Shown here in pieces: positions 47,946 through 57,317 of a stretch of 62,022 nt of DNA. The notes under the pieces are model-generated. The model made no database searches. It saw only the letters and a list, made by a program, of their open reading frames with translations, and had not been told where the DNA came from. The stretch covers positions 1 through 62,022 of IMG/VR virus record IMGVR_UViG_3300017710_000003; one strand, written 5' to 3'. The stretch is from a virus. The translations under genes were made by a program, and so were the position numbers. Position 1 is the stretch's first letter, and the number at the start of each line of letters is the position of its first letter.

Positions 47946-49339
47946 ACTTTAAAATCAGAAAACTTATCGTAAACATTTTCAGCAGGTCTAGGTCCTGCAG
48001 GTTGATTAAGTTGTTCTTCACTCTCTTGGTTACCATCTGATAAGTTTTGTGCTGATTGTTCTACATCATATAGTCTCATTTTACTTCTATCAACACCAAC
48101 AATAAATGATCTATTTACAGCAGGATCATTATATCTATTTTTTAATTGTTTAACTTTCATTTGATTTAATTCTTCTAAATCTTCATTTGATATAAGAGCA
48201 AACATAAAATCAGCAGTTGCAGGAAGACCAAAACTTTCTGAAGTATCTTCTAAACCAACATCACTTGACATATAACCAGTTCTAGTTGTTTGTGTAGCAG
48301 ATACAATAGGTAAATTATTTCTTACAGCAAGACCTCTTAATTCTTCAGCGATTGCCTTAACATAAAAATAAGATGATATATTGCCACCTTTAAATCTACT
48401 AGATGAACATATATTTAAATAATCTATGAATACAATATCTGGTTTAAAACTTTTCTTTAATGCAAGTTCATCAATAAGTCCTTTGAAATGGCCTGCATGA
48501 GCAGACGCAGTAGGATATTCTTTAATAATTAATTGACCATGTGCTTTCTTTTTTAATTTAGAAATCTTTGTATCATAATATTGTTTAGGCATTTCGTATA
48601 ATTCATCAACGGTTACATCTAATAAGTTTGCGTCAATTCTTTCAGCAATTCTTTCTTCAGCCATTTCTAAAGTTATATACAATACGTTTCTGCCTTGCAT
48701 AATCATAGACGCAGCCACATGACACATAAACAAAGATTTACCAACACCAGTACCTGCAAGAGCAATGTTCAAAGTTTTAGGTGGTATACCACCTTTTGTT
48801 ATTCTATTGAAATATGATAAATCAAATTTTAATCTTTCTTCTTCTCTATGATAATATTCAAATCGGTCATCAGCTTGATTTAGATAATCATGCCCAATAT
48901 GTGTATCAAACGAAACAGCAAGAGCGTCTGATAGTATAGATGGTATTGCCTCTGGTGTATGTTTTTTATCTTTGCCGTCTAATATTTTGATACCTGATAG
49001 TACAGCATTATGTACAGCACGATCTTTACACCACTTCTCTGTTGTATCTGTTAACCATTCTATATCAGTTTTTTCATCTGCTTTTAAAGTTTCTAATACT
49101 CTTTTTGCAATCTTAAATTCATCTTCGGTAATATTTTTTAGATTAGATAATTCAATACTGATTGCTTCTTTAGATGGTAGATTGTTATATTTAATAATAT
49201 AACTTTCTATAATTTCAAATATGGTTACTTCTTCATTTGAAGTAAAGTAATCTGTTTTTAGGAAAGGTAAAACTTTTCTACTAAAGTTTTCGTTGTGAAT
49301 TAGATTAGTTAGTATTGTCGTTTCGAGTCTGTGGGTCAT
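47942..49339 (-). CDS. 41: Replicative DNA helicase, T4 gp41-like (DnaB family)
   Basis: 465 residues. A small N-terminal helical domain is followed by the RecA-like core: Walker A A195-G-T-G-V-G-K-S202, YITLEMAEERIAERID (H1a-type), DIVFIDYLNIC (Walker B) and the VSATQTTRTGY switch. It unwinds DNA ahead of polymerase gp43 and works with primase gp61 (25833-26846). Its start overlaps the end of the 49305-49625 gene. Confidence 0.92.
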   Translation of the reverse strand: MTHRLETTILTNLIHNENFSRKVLPFLKTDYFTSNEEVTIFEIIESYIIKYNNLPSKEAISIELSNLKNITEDEFKIAKRVLETLKADEKTDIEWLTDTTEKWCKDRAVHNAVLSGIKILDGKDKKHTPEAIPSILSDALAVSFDTHIGHDYLNQADDRFEYYHREEERLKFDLSYFNRITKGGIPPKTLNIALAGTGVGKSLFMCHVAASMIMQGRNVLYITLEMAEERIAERIDANLLDVTVDELYEMPKQYYDTKISKLKKKAHGQLIIKEYPTASAHAGHFKGLIDELALKKSFKPDIVFIDYLNICSSSRFKGGNISSYFYVKAIAEELRGLAVRNNLPIVSATQTTRTGYMSSDVGLEDTSESFGLPATADFMFALISNEDLEELNQMKVKQLKNRYNDPAVNRSFIVGVDRSKMRLYDVEQSAQNLSDGNQESEEQLNQPAGPRPAENVYDKFSDFKV

Positions 49340-49625
49340 TTATATTAAGTTTACCTTCCTTTAGTTGTTTTTCCATTACTTCTATTAGTATATCGCCTAT
49401 AGCGAATCTAAATTCTTCACTTTCGGTATCTACATCATTTATATTTCTTTGTACGTTATAAGTAAATTTTAAAGGTAATTCGCCTTGTTTATTTTCTTCT
49501 GAGGCAAACTTAACTTGACCATAGGTGTATATAACACCTTCGTATGGCCCACTGGTAATCTTAATACATGAGAAGTCATCAACCTCTCTCTGAACAAAAG
49601 CGTATTTTGTTTTATTCTGCACCAT
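49305..49625 (-). CDS. Conserved hypothetical between uvsX and 41
   Basis: 106 residues starting [15 protein letters not shown]. It lies between uvsX and helicase gene 41, a place held by a small gene in T4-like marine phages. [19 protein letters not shown] and [14 protein letters not shown] are beta-rich then helical. An in-frame extension to 49715 lies inside uvsX and is unlikely. Function unknown. Confidence 0.65.
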   Translation of the reverse strand: MVQNKTKYAFVQREVDDFSCIKITSGPYEGVIYTYGQVKFASEENKQGELPLKFTYNVQRNINDVDTESEEFRFAIGDILIEVMEKQLKEGKLNINDPQTRNDNTN

Positions 49626-50631
49626 AGAGGAATTCTTTTTTGGCAACTTCGTCAATCTTATTGAGAACCTCTTTAGTATAGAATTTATCAGGTTCATTAT
49701 TGATAGTCTTAGCATATTGTTTTGATCCGTCTGGTAATTCTACTCTTGTTGATACTGATTTAAATACACCATGTTTAATTGCAAGGTCTAATAATCCATA
49801 GTATCTTTCTAATCCATGTTTGTAAGTTAGTCTTACGTCAATCATAGCGTTTTCTTTTGTCAGCCTTGATTTATAATTTTTACAATGTATGACATTACCT
49901 ATAATATCTTTACCATCTTTCTCTTTTCTTTTTGAAAGATATACTATATTACTGGCAGCATATTTTAAACCAGAACCACCACCCATTTCTTTTTGTGGGA
50001 ACATTGAACCAATAACATCATAAGTATGATTAGTCATAATCATAGGTATTTTTGCCTTACCTAGTTTCAATGTTAAAACTCTAAATGCAGCCTTGACAAT
50101 TTGTGATCTTGTCATATCTCTTGTTTCTTTACCCTCTGCTGTATCGGTCATTTCTTTTGTAGTAGATAACATTCCTAAACTATCTAATACAAACATAATA
50201 GGTTTTCTTTTATCTTCTGGTTGTTCTAAATATTTGTCAACAACTTTTATAGATTGGTGTCTAAACTCTTGTACTGTAGCAACTGGTACAATAACCATTC
50301 GTTTACTATCAACACCTCTACTCTCAACTAAATCTTTTGTTAACGCACTTTCTGATTCAAAGTAAATCACACCTGCGTCTTTGTGCTTATCTAAAAAACT
50401 TTTTACAATGCCTAGAGCAAAGAAAGTTTTACCTGTTGCAGCTTCACCTGCAATCGCAGTAATTTTGTTTGCAGGAAGACCACCATAGATACTACCTGAT
50501 AGTAAGGCATTTAAAGTATAACTACCTGTATCAATAAAACTATCTACATCACCTGCTTCAACGCCTTCACTTACTAGTGTGGCATATTCATTACCTGTCT
50601 CTTTAATTACTTCTTTTAAAAAATCGTTCAT
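49612..50631 (-). CDS. uvsX: UvsX RecA-like recombinase
   Basis: 339 residues starting [10 protein letters not shown]. Walker A is G62-E-A-A-T-G-K-T69, with the E of the RecA core in [19 protein letters not shown] (Walker B) and the NHTYD loop follow. It carries out strand exchange for recombination-dependent replication and repair. The ATG at 50631 has an AAGG ribosome site; the frame opens further upstream, but without one. The promoter at 50684-50712 precedes it. Confidence 0.94.
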   Translation of the reverse strand: MNDFLKEVIKETGNEYATLVSEGVEAGDVDSFIDTGSYTLNALLSGSIYGGLPANKITAIAGEAATGKTFFALGIVKSFLDKHKDAGVIYFESESALTKDLVESRGVDSKRMVIVPVATVQEFRHQSIKVVDKYLEQPEDKRKPIMFVLDSLGMLSTTKEMTDTAEGKETRDMTRSQIVKAAFRVLTLKLGKAKIPMIMTNHTYDVIGSMFPQKEMGGGSGLKYAASNIVYLSKRKEKDGKDIIGNVIHCKNYKSRLTKENAMIDVRLTYKHGLERYYGLLDLAIKHGVFKSVSTRVELPDGSKQYAKTINNEPDKFYTKEVLNKIDEVAKKEFLYGAE

Positions 50632-50740
50632 AATCATCCTTTTCTTTATCACTAAACACTAAACTATATTGTTTGATATTTAAATCATAACACACTTTCA
50701 TTACTTTGTCAATGTCCTTTGAAACAAAATCATGTGTCAT
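50603..50740 (-). CDS. Possible small gene, 45 aa
   Basis: A short frame ([20 protein letters not shown] ...) lies before uvsX and overlaps its start by 29 bases; the uvsX promoter is inside it. A charged, partly helical product. No family, no strong ribosome site. Two other small genes (3698-3850, 6283-6444) share the design, which slightly favours it. Confidence 0.35.
   Translation of the reverse strand: MTHDFVSKDIDKVMKVCYDLNIKQYSLVFSDKEKDDYERFFKRSN
50684..50712 (-). promoter_or_regulatory. Sigma70 promoter of uvsX
   Basis: TTGACA (50707-50712), 17-base spacer, TATGAT (50684-50689) on the minus strand, 53 bases before the uvsX start. Confidence 0.8.
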
Positions 50741-50756
50741 ATAGTTATTGTAGCCT

Positions 50757-51086
50757 TTATATATTACTATCCTCATTACTCTGACGAGCTCTTAATACAA
50801 CTGGTCTACCAGTAGATTTAGACAATTGTTTGAGTTCGTTCCATAATTTAAATTCATCATTTTCAGGTACCCACGTTTTAGGTGGTGTCTCTAAATCATT
50901 TTGTGTAATCTTATCCCATAACAAAGTAAACATATCATCTGGTGACATTTCTGGATGATGAAAGTTATATTTTGTTTGAACATTAACAACTTGTTTTTTT
51001 AATAATTCTCTATTGTACTCTAACTTTCGTTGAAAGTCCCAATATGGTTTTAATTCTTTGTATTTTTTTTCTGCAATTGCCATCAT
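50757..51086 (-). CDS. Hypothetical helical protein
   Basis: 109 residues (EKKYKELKPYWDFQRKLEYN, HHPEMSPDDMFTLLWDKITQ). Charged and helical, with no recognised motif. It follows the 51088-51876 gene with one base between and precedes the uvsX promoter. Function unknown. Confidence 0.65.
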   Translation of the reverse strand: MMAIAEKKYKELKPYWDFQRKLEYNRELLKKQVVNVQTKYNFHHPEMSPDDMFTLLWDKITQNDLETPPKTWVPENDEFKLWNELKQLSKSTGRPVVLRARQSNEDSNI

Positions 51087-51087
51087 A

Positions 51088-51876
51088 CTATTTATGAATA
51101 GGACATTTTTTCTCGTCCTTCTTTTGTGTTTTTAACCAATTGTAACCACCAAACCATTTTGTTGCTACATTTAGTCTTTGTGCTTCAACACCATAATGTA
51201 ATTCTGGTCTATGAGTTGGTGTTGTGTATGTGACAAAATCTTTTATAAATTCTCTCTTAATAGGAATATATTGTGCAATAGGTGTTCCTCTTTTTAAATT
51301 AACTTCACCATATCTTTTTATAACCATTTGTTGATTAATTTGATTGTGTATATCTGATCTAATTACACCAGGTAAAGTATGAAAGTCTTGGTTGAAATCA
51401 TAGTAAACTGGTAGTTGTAATACACTCCAACCTGGTGATGTCTTAACATACCAAGGACAAGAAGGTTTAAATATAAAAGCAAAATCTTTTGCGTGTTCTG
51501 GTACTAAATCTTTGTATTGATGATTACCATGATTAGTAAATTTAAATTTTTCAGTAGGTATTTTATATCGCCATGACTTCTCATCTGAATGAATCCATAC
51601 ATCACACCATAGTGGAACAATGTAACCCATTGATAGATATTCAGGTATCGCAGGACAATGTCTAATTGTTCCTTTGTTTTGTTTTGTCACGTGAGGTGTC
51701 TCTAAATGAGCTCTATCTGGTCTTTTTCTTTCTAATTGTTTATACCATTCTGGCATGTGTTGTTTTGCAGGAATAATAGGCATAATATTTTGTAGACCTG
51801 GTACATCTGTAAACCATGTAATATTAGGCTTGTCTTTTTTAAATGATGATATTAACTCTTTAATAAATTTAATCAT
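51088..51876 (-). CDS. Conserved hypothetical protein
   Basis: 262 residues. WFTDVPGLQNIMPIIPAKQH, PSCPWYVKTSPGWSVLQLP and GTPIAQYIPIKREFI resemble a DUF6065-type protein common in marine phages; I do not know its activity. It overlaps the DNA methyltransferase by 4 bases, so the two may work together. Confidence 0.65.
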   Translation of the reverse strand: MIKFIKELISSFKKDKPNITWFTDVPGLQNIMPIIPAKQHMPEWYKQLERKRPDRAHLETPHVTKQNKGTIRHCPAIPEYLSMGYIVPLWCDVWIHSDEKSWRYKIPTEKFKFTNHGNHQYKDLVPEHAKDFAFIFKPSCPWYVKTSPGWSVLQLPVYYDFNQDFHTLPGVIRSDIHNQINQQMVIKRYGEVNLKRGTPIAQYIPIKREFIKDFVTYTTPTHRPELHYGVEAQRLNVATKWFGGYNWLKTQKKDEKKCPIHK

Positions 51877-53195
51877 ATTGGTAATACACTTGTTCTTGCT
51901 TCTCTAAAATAATCTAATTCTTTTTTTGCAAAGCACCATACATTCTCTATATATGTCTTATTCATAAACTCTTGTTTTGCCTCTTCACTTTCAAACAACT
52001 TATCTGATTTAGGTCTTTGCATAATTCTCATTCCTATTTGACCCATAAAATGTTCTTTTAAACTTGCAACTAATTCATCACAACTTTTGTGTCTATGATT
52101 TTTTACTTTAGGATCCATGATGTTTATAAACATATGTCCTGTTGATGATAATGAATTAAATGTGTTTTTAGAAACTGGTAAATAGAAATCATCACGCCAT
52201 TTATTATATTCATTAAACTTATGCCATGATTGATCTTCTTCGTGTTCACCACCTTTGTTATACTCTTCAGTAGAGAAGTATGGTGGACTTGTAAAAGCAC
52301 AATCAATATCTGTAATTTCATCCCAAGGTAAATCTTCAGCACCACATCTATATATCTTTACAAACTTACGACCTGACATTACAAAATAATTTCTACCTTG
52401 ACTATCAACTCTTTCATCTACATCAGCACCATTACCCAATAACTCTTCATAGAATACACATTGTTCCATGTATTGTTCGTATGTATTAGGATTAGGATCA
52501 CAACCATAATATTGTGTTGCATTACTAGCATAAAAACCTGCAAGTCTATCGCCCCAACCACATGAAGTATCTAATACTCTACCTGCATTAGTTATATCAT
52601 AAATTGTTTTTGCAACATTAGGTTTAAATTGTGTTGCAATATATGTACCTAATCTAAATGCACTTAAATAACTTGCCTCACTTAATTTACCACCTCTTAA
52701 TTCTTCTTTACCATCAACCACAACCTTTTTCATATCGTTGATACCTCGCCACATAGGACCTAGACAACGCCATATATCTTTTGCATTACCATTTTGCCAT
52801 ACGTCTAAAGGTGCTTTGAAACTATAACTAGAACAATTTAATCTAGTCTTTTGATGAAAGTAATTTGATATATTATTAAATGTAGATGGTGCGTCTATGA
52901 TACCTAGACCAAATGTACTATATGGATTTGCATAATCATCATACTTTTCCATTACATTATCTACATCTACTTTTAAATATTTTGCTGTATCAAACTTTTG
53001 TAAATCTTTAAAACCATTTCTTACATCATCTTTTGTAATTTTTTTTAAAGGAAATACTGGTCTTTCTTTTTCAATATATGCAGCCAAGTCTTCTCTAAAT
53101 TTTTCTTTACCTACTTCGTTTGTATAACGCTCAAATGTAATTTGATCCATTATAGGTAATTTATTATGATCTGCGTATTTGTACAAATAATCCAT
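51873..53195 (-). CDS. DNA methyltransferase (SPPY type)
   Basis: 440 residues. GRVLDTSCGWGDRLAGFYAS is the SAM-binding motif I and CAFTSPPYFSTEEY the catalytic motif IV of N6A/N4C DNA methylases, here S-P-P-Y rather than D-P-P-Y. The N-terminal 200 residues are extra. A sigma70 promoter (53201-53229) lies immediately upstream. It may protect phage DNA from host restriction; the target sequence is unknown. Confidence 0.8.
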   Translation of the reverse strand: MDYLYKYADHNKLPIMDQITFERYTNEVGKEKFREDLAAYIEKERPVFPLKKITKDDVRNGFKDLQKFDTAKYLKVDVDNVMEKYDDYANPYSTFGLGIIDAPSTFNNISNYFHQKTRLNCSSYSFKAPLDVWQNGNAKDIWRCLGPMWRGINDMKKVVVDGKEELRGGKLSEASYLSAFRLGTYIATQFKPNVAKTIYDITNAGRVLDTSCGWGDRLAGFYASNATQYYGCDPNPNTYEQYMEQCVFYEELLGNGADVDERVDSQGRNYFVMSGRKFVKIYRCGAEDLPWDEITDIDCAFTSPPYFSTEEYNKGGEHEEDQSWHKFNEYNKWRDDFYLPVSKNTFNSLSSTGHMFINIMDPKVKNHRHKSCDELVASLKEHFMGQIGMRIMQRPKSDKLFESEEAKQEFMNKTYIENVWCFAKKELDYFREARTSVLPI

Positions 53196-53200
53196 ACTAT

Positions 53201-53229
53201 ATTATATCATTTTTAGTTAAATTTGTCAA
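53201..53229 (-). promoter_or_regulatory. Perfect sigma70 consensus promoter
   Basis: TTGACA (53224-53229), 17-base spacer, TATAAT (53201-53206) on the minus strand, overlapping the 3' end of the MT-A70 gene. It reads into the 51873-53195 methyltransferase with a leader of only a few bases. Confidence 0.82.
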
Positions 53230-53767
53230 CTTGATTTCCCCAACTATCCCAACCTTCTCTTTGTTGTCTAGCAAACAATTCTATGTATGGTCCTTGTAAT
53301 AGATTCTCTATATGACTATACATAACATCTGGTTTACGACTATGCTCTCTACGTTTTTCTACAACTAATTGAGGTACTGATTTACTAACACGTTGTGGTT
53401 TACCTTTTGTTGCAAGTAAACACATTTCAGGATTACCTCTAGTCCAATAACCTAGACCTGTAAAGAAACCCTCAGATTTTTTATTTGTCTTTGCCCATGT
53501 AAAGGCTACAGTTTTGTACTTGAAACCCCAAGCATTAATTACTTCAAATGCTTTATCTAATAAAGGATCAATAACCCACATTAATAATACTGCATTGTCA
53601 TTTGCTATATTGTTTACAGGCATATTACATATGTCTTTGAAACTCATAACATTATAATGTTTTTCAGGACTTCTATCTTTGCCTTTATTAGAATACGTTT
53701 TAAAAGACCATGGTGGGTCTGCGTATATTACATTATACTTCTTATCTTGTTTGAGTATGTGGTCCAT
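53213..53767 (-). CDS. MT-A70-type adenine methyltransferase
   Basis: 184 residues. The catalytic motif D17-P-P-W20 (VIYADPPWSF) identifies the MT-A70 family of N6-adenine methylases. LLMWVIDPLLDKAFEVINAW and PDVMYSHIENLLQGPYIELF are later family motifs. It probably modifies phage DNA. It is paired with a second methyltransferase directly downstream, under separate promoters. Overlaps the peroxiredoxin gene by 26 bases. Confidence 0.88.
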   Translation of the reverse strand: MDHILKQDKKYNVIYADPPWSFKTYSNKGKDRSPEKHYNVMSFKDICNMPVNNIANDNAVLLMWVIDPLLDKAFEVINAWGFKYKTVAFTWAKTNKKSEGFFTGLGYWTRGNPEMCLLATKGKPQRVSKSVPQLVVEKRREHSRKPDVMYSHIENLLQGPYIELFARQQREGWDSWGNQVDKFN

Positions 53768-54299
53768 GTAAATAAGTTAACATATTTTCTGGTGTAGTTT
53801 CAATATATGGATCATCATCGGTACCGTCATTATTGATACCTGGTTCTTGCCACCATTTTTCAATCACACCGTCATTGATTACAGTCATAAATCGCCAACT
53901 TCTATTGCCGAAACCTAAATGATTTTTGCCAATTAACATACCTAAAAATCTAGTCAAATTTGCTGATCCGTCAGGTATAACTTTAACATTACATATATTC
54001 ATTTTTTCTGCCCAAGCATTCATAACAAACGAGTCATTAACACTCATACAATAAACTTCATCTATCTTTAATGATTTTATTTTGTCATAGTTATATTCAA
54101 AACCTGGTAATTGTTTTGATGAGCAGGTTGGTGTAAATGCACCTGGTAAACTAAACAAGATTACTCTCTTACCTTTGAAGTAATCATCTGTTGTTTTATC
54201 TGTCCAAGTACCCCCAATAGGACATCCACCATCTTCTGGTGCTTGATCTCCTGTTCTTACTTTAAATGTTACCTTTGGTAACGTCATGCCTTCACGCAT
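53742..54299 (-). CDS. Peroxiredoxin (Prx5-like)
   Basis: 185 residues. P52-G-A-F-T-P-T-C59-S is the peroxidatic motif of Prx5-type peroxiredoxins, with C59 the active cysteine. LSVGDQAP-like start and RFMTVINDGVIEKWWQEPG near the end complete the thioredoxin fold. Other cysteines at about 79 and 103 could resolve or not. It reduces H2O2 or organic peroxides. The ATG at 54299 has an excellent ribosome site (GGAGGAG). It is an unusual gene next to phage DNA replication genes. Confidence 0.88.
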   Translation of the reverse strand: MREGMTLPKVTFKVRTGDQAPEDGGCPIGGTWTDKTTDDYFKGKRVILFSLPGAFTPTCSSKQLPGFEYNYDKIKSLKIDEVYCMSVNDSFVMNAWAEKMNICNVKVIPDGSANLTRFLGMLIGKNHLGFGNRSWRFMTVINDGVIEKWWQEPGINNDGTDDDPYIETTPENMLTYLHGPHTQTR

Positions 54300-54457
54300 T
54301 ATACTCCTCCTGTGGTTAAACTTGATGTCATCATTTTTATAAAAAACATTAACACCAAAAATCTACTAATTGGTATATCACTAACGGCTGCAATATACAT
54401 ACCGAAAGAAAAACTCCAATGTAGTACTATTAATAATATTATTATACCTGTTATCAT
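54299..54457 (-). CDS. Small membrane protein, 52 aa
   Basis: A short frame (MITGIIILLIVLHWSFSFGM ...) between polymerase and peroxiredoxin. Its ATG overlaps the polymerase stop (ATGA) and its stop overlaps the peroxiredoxin start (TAATG). Two hydrophobic segments (4-20 and 33-42) suggest a two-pass membrane protein. Unknown function. Confidence 0.65.
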   Translation of the reverse strand: MITGIIILLIVLHWSFSFGMYIAAVSDIPISRFLVLMFFIKMMTSSLTTGGV

Positions 54458-56943
54458 GTAAAGAAACTTTCTAAAGTTGCTGTTTTTTCTAGTTCCCAGT
54501 TGATAGCATTTAAGATGAACTTTAGTGGATCTGTAAATGTTTTTTCAAACTGACCATCATAATCTACGTATTGTTTTAATTTAAACTCTTTAGGTAGATA
54601 TGTTGAAAAAGAAATAACGGTATCTTTAACAGAGTTGGGTTGTTTTAACATTAAAAATTTTATTTTATCACCTTCTTTAATTATAGGATATCTTTGTTCT
54701 AAATTATGTTTACGTAAATGATGATTATAAAGTAAAGAACCTTTTACATGAATAGGTGTACCTTTCTTATAAATTTGTGATGAGTCAATATATTTTTGTA
54801 AGTTATTACATGATCTAGGAAACGCAATACTTTCTGGACTTAAATTTTTAAATTGTGTTTTAAAATCTGCAACAAACTTAATCAAATCATCTTCGGATTG
54901 ATTCATAATAACTCGTATTGCCTCTTTAATTTTACCTCTACAAACTTCAGGTGTAGATGACTTAACTGCTTCAACACCCATAACTTTAAGTTTAGGATAT
55001 TCATATCTAACACCTTCTTCATCATACATATTTAAAATATATCTTTTCTTAGCAATCCATATGCCTTTGTTGGCAATTGCTTCTCGTTTCATAATCATTT
55101 TTTGTTCATAGGCATTTACATATTCTGCAAGATTTTCGAAACTCTTATCAATAACTTTTTGTATCTTCTCTTCAGCGGCCTTGTTTAAAAAATCTGTAAT
55201 CTGTTGAGGTGTTTTATCTTTACAAGTTTTTTGTATTAATTCATCTAATCTTAAATAGATTGAATCTGTATCAGACGCAACTACATAATTTTGATTATCT
55301 GTACCTAATACTTTATTCATAAACTTGTTTATATCTTTTTCTACCCAACGAATAGTTAACTGACCACCCATAGTAATCGCTTCTGCCTGGTTCTTTTCAA
55401 AGTATCTAAAGTATTGATTGCCGATTGCACCATAAGCAGAGTTTAGAGATATTTTCTTTGCCATTTGTATGTTGTGACATCTACTAATTTCTTTTTTGTA
55501 AATAGGGTCTTTTGTTTTTTGATATTCTTGTTTTGCTTTTATCATCTTCTTTTTAAAGATAACTCTAGCGTCATAATTCTTTTTCATTAACTCAGGTAAA
55601 AAACCTTGTTTGTCTCTTCTAAACAAAGCACCATTAGGTGCAATAGTTAAGTTTTTTTCTTTTAACCATTTAAGATTAAACTTTTGATTAAGATAATTTT
55701 CTACACCTATATTTTTAGGTTCTACACCTACATAAGTTTCAGGACTATTATTGTATTGCATAATTAAATGAGGATACAAACTATTTAAATCGAAAGAAAC
55801 AACCCACTTATGTAATCCTAGTTGTGGGTCTTTTACATATGCGCCTTCAAATTGTGTTGCCTTATCATGGTCTTCTCTTGGTGGTATTGCAATTTTCTTT
55901 TTATGTAAATGATTATAGATTAAAGTATCCCAACATCTTACTTGCGAATAAACATCTGTATAATTAACTTTAAAGTCATATGCCATAGTTAAGCATAGAT
56001 CAATCAAACCCATTTTATCTTCTAGTCTATCAACTAATTCTACATCTTGGATATTATACTCAACAAACTTTTGATAATCATTTGTATAAAACTCTTTAAA
56101 TGTGTCATAAGGATTATCTAATTTAGATTCACCTAATTCTACTTTTGCAATGTAATTAAGTTTATAAGACTCTTGTCTAACATAGGTAAACTTTTTATAT
56201 AAATCAAAATAATCTAATACAGATATGCCTAACATATTCCAGTATTGTTGATTCTTTGTTCCTAATTGTACTCGTTCAGCGTTAACATAATTCCAAGGCG
56301 ACATTTTATTAATTGTGTCATTATCAAATATTGTTCTCATTCTATTCATTAGATAAGGTATGTCAAAGAACTTAACATTCCAACCAGTGACAATATCAGG
56401 ATGATTTTTACACCAGAACTTTAGAAACTCTAATAGTAAATGTTTTTCGTTTTCACATTTGACATAGGTTACATTTGATTTCTTTGTTAAGAAGTCACCG
56501 ATACCCCAAGTTAAGATTTGTTTATTACTATGATTTTTGACCGTAATACAAATAATAGGCTCTCTTGCAGTATCAGGATCAGGAAAACCATGTTCACATT
56601 CACACTCTAAATCAAGCGTAAAGATTTTAATTTTATCTTTGTCCCACTGTATATCTTTAGGATATTCATTTGCGATATATTGATAATTATATCTTGTCAT
56701 GCCATATACTTTAAACTCAGGCATAGACTTATATGTTTCAATAAATTGTTTTGCTTTTACTATACTACCAAACTTCTTATCTGTGACGTTTTTACCATCA
56801 AGTGTTTTAAATTCAGTATTGTTTTTTGTAGGTATGAATAGAGTAGGTTCATAATTAATTCTACTTAAATATGATTGTCCGTTTGCAACACCTCTAATTA
56901 AAAGTTTGCCTCTATATTCTATAACATTTGTGTAAAAATTCAT
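54454..56943 (-). CDS. 43: DNA polymerase, T4 gp43-like (family B)
   Basis: 829 residues. The 3'-5' exonuclease motif is D111-x-E113 (FTLDLECE). Polymerase motifs are D385 in SFDLNSLYPHL, N501-S-A-Y-G505 and D558-T-D-S561. It is somewhat shorter than T4 gp43 (about 900 residues). It copies the genome with clamp 45, loader 44/62 and helicase 41, all in this window. A sigma70 promoter (56951-56979) precedes it. Confidence 0.96.
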   Translation of the reverse strand: MNFYTNVIEYRGKLLIRGVANGQSYLSRINYEPTLFIPTKNNTEFKTLDGKNVTDKKFGSIVKAKQFIETYKSMPEFKVYGMTRYNYQYIANEYPKDIQWDKDKIKIFTLDLECECEHGFPDPDTAREPIICITVKNHSNKQILTWGIGDFLTKKSNVTYVKCENEKHLLLEFLKFWCKNHPDIVTGWNVKFFDIPYLMNRMRTIFDNDTINKMSPWNYVNAERVQLGTKNQQYWNMLGISVLDYFDLYKKFTYVRQESYKLNYIAKVELGESKLDNPYDTFKEFYTNDYQKFVEYNIQDVELVDRLEDKMGLIDLCLTMAYDFKVNYTDVYSQVRCWDTLIYNHLHKKKIAIPPREDHDKATQFEGAYVKDPQLGLHKWVVSFDLNSLYPHLIMQYNNSPETYVGVEPKNIGVENYLNQKFNLKWLKEKNLTIAPNGALFRRDKQGFLPELMKKNYDARVIFKKKMIKAKQEYQKTKDPIYKKEISRCHNIQMAKKISLNSAYGAIGNQYFRYFEKNQAEAITMGGQLTIRWVEKDINKFMNKVLGTDNQNYVVASDTDSIYLRLDELIQKTCKDKTPQQITDFLNKAAEEKIQKVIDKSFENLAEYVNAYEQKMIMKREAIANKGIWIAKKRYILNMYDEEGVRYEYPKLKVMGVEAVKSSTPEVCRGKIKEAIRVIMNQSEDDLIKFVADFKTQFKNLSPESIAFPRSCNNLQKYIDSSQIYKKGTPIHVKGSLLYNHHLRKHNLEQRYPIIKEGDKIKFLMLKQPNSVKDTVISFSTYLPKEFKLKQYVDYDGQFEKTFTDPLKFILNAINWELEKTATLESFFT

Positions 56944-56950
56944 TATCTAT

Positions 56951-56979
56951 ATTATACTTCACTTTTTCAAAAAAGTCAA
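56951..56979 (-). promoter_or_regulatory. Sigma70-type promoter of polymerase gene
   Basis: TTGACT (56974-56979), 17-base spacer, TATAAT (56951-56956) on the minus strand, 8 bases before the polymerase start. Confidence 0.8.
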
Positions 56980-56984
56980 ATTGA

Positions 56985-57317
56985 CTATGTTGGTATCTTA
57001 ACCGTAAGTCCATCGTGTTTTTTTTCTAAAAATATTTGACAAGATAATCTACTATTATCTTTTGCCAAGGGTTCATAATCTAATAATTCTTGTTCGGCAC
57101 TATTGTTTTTAATCTTGCCTGTCTTTTTAATCCAGTCATCTTCTACTATGACATGACAAGTGGCACACGAACAACAACCACTACAATCAGCATAGATTTC
57201 ATCAATAGCTTCTGGCGCATAATCTCTTGCAGCCTCCATTAATGTTCTGCCTGGGTCTACCTCTACTTCAACTTTACGACCATCTTGTTGAATAAAATAT
57301 ACTTTTATTTTCTCCAT
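56985..57317 (-). CDS. [2Fe-2S] ferredoxin
   Basis: 110 residues. C45-x5-C51-x2-C54 and a distal C93 (SRLSCQIFL) form the adrenodoxin-type cluster-binding set. It carries one electron; likely partners are oxygenases or, less likely, ribonucleotide reductase. Such ferredoxins are known in cyanophages. It overlaps the methyltransferase gene by 13 bases, so translation is coupled. Confidence 0.88.
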   Translation of the reverse strand: MEKIKVYFIQQDGRKVEVEVDPGRTLMEAARDYAPEAIDEIYADCSGCCSCATCHVIVEDDWIKKTGKIKNNSAEQELLDYEPLAKDNSRLSCQIFLEKKHDGLTVKIPT

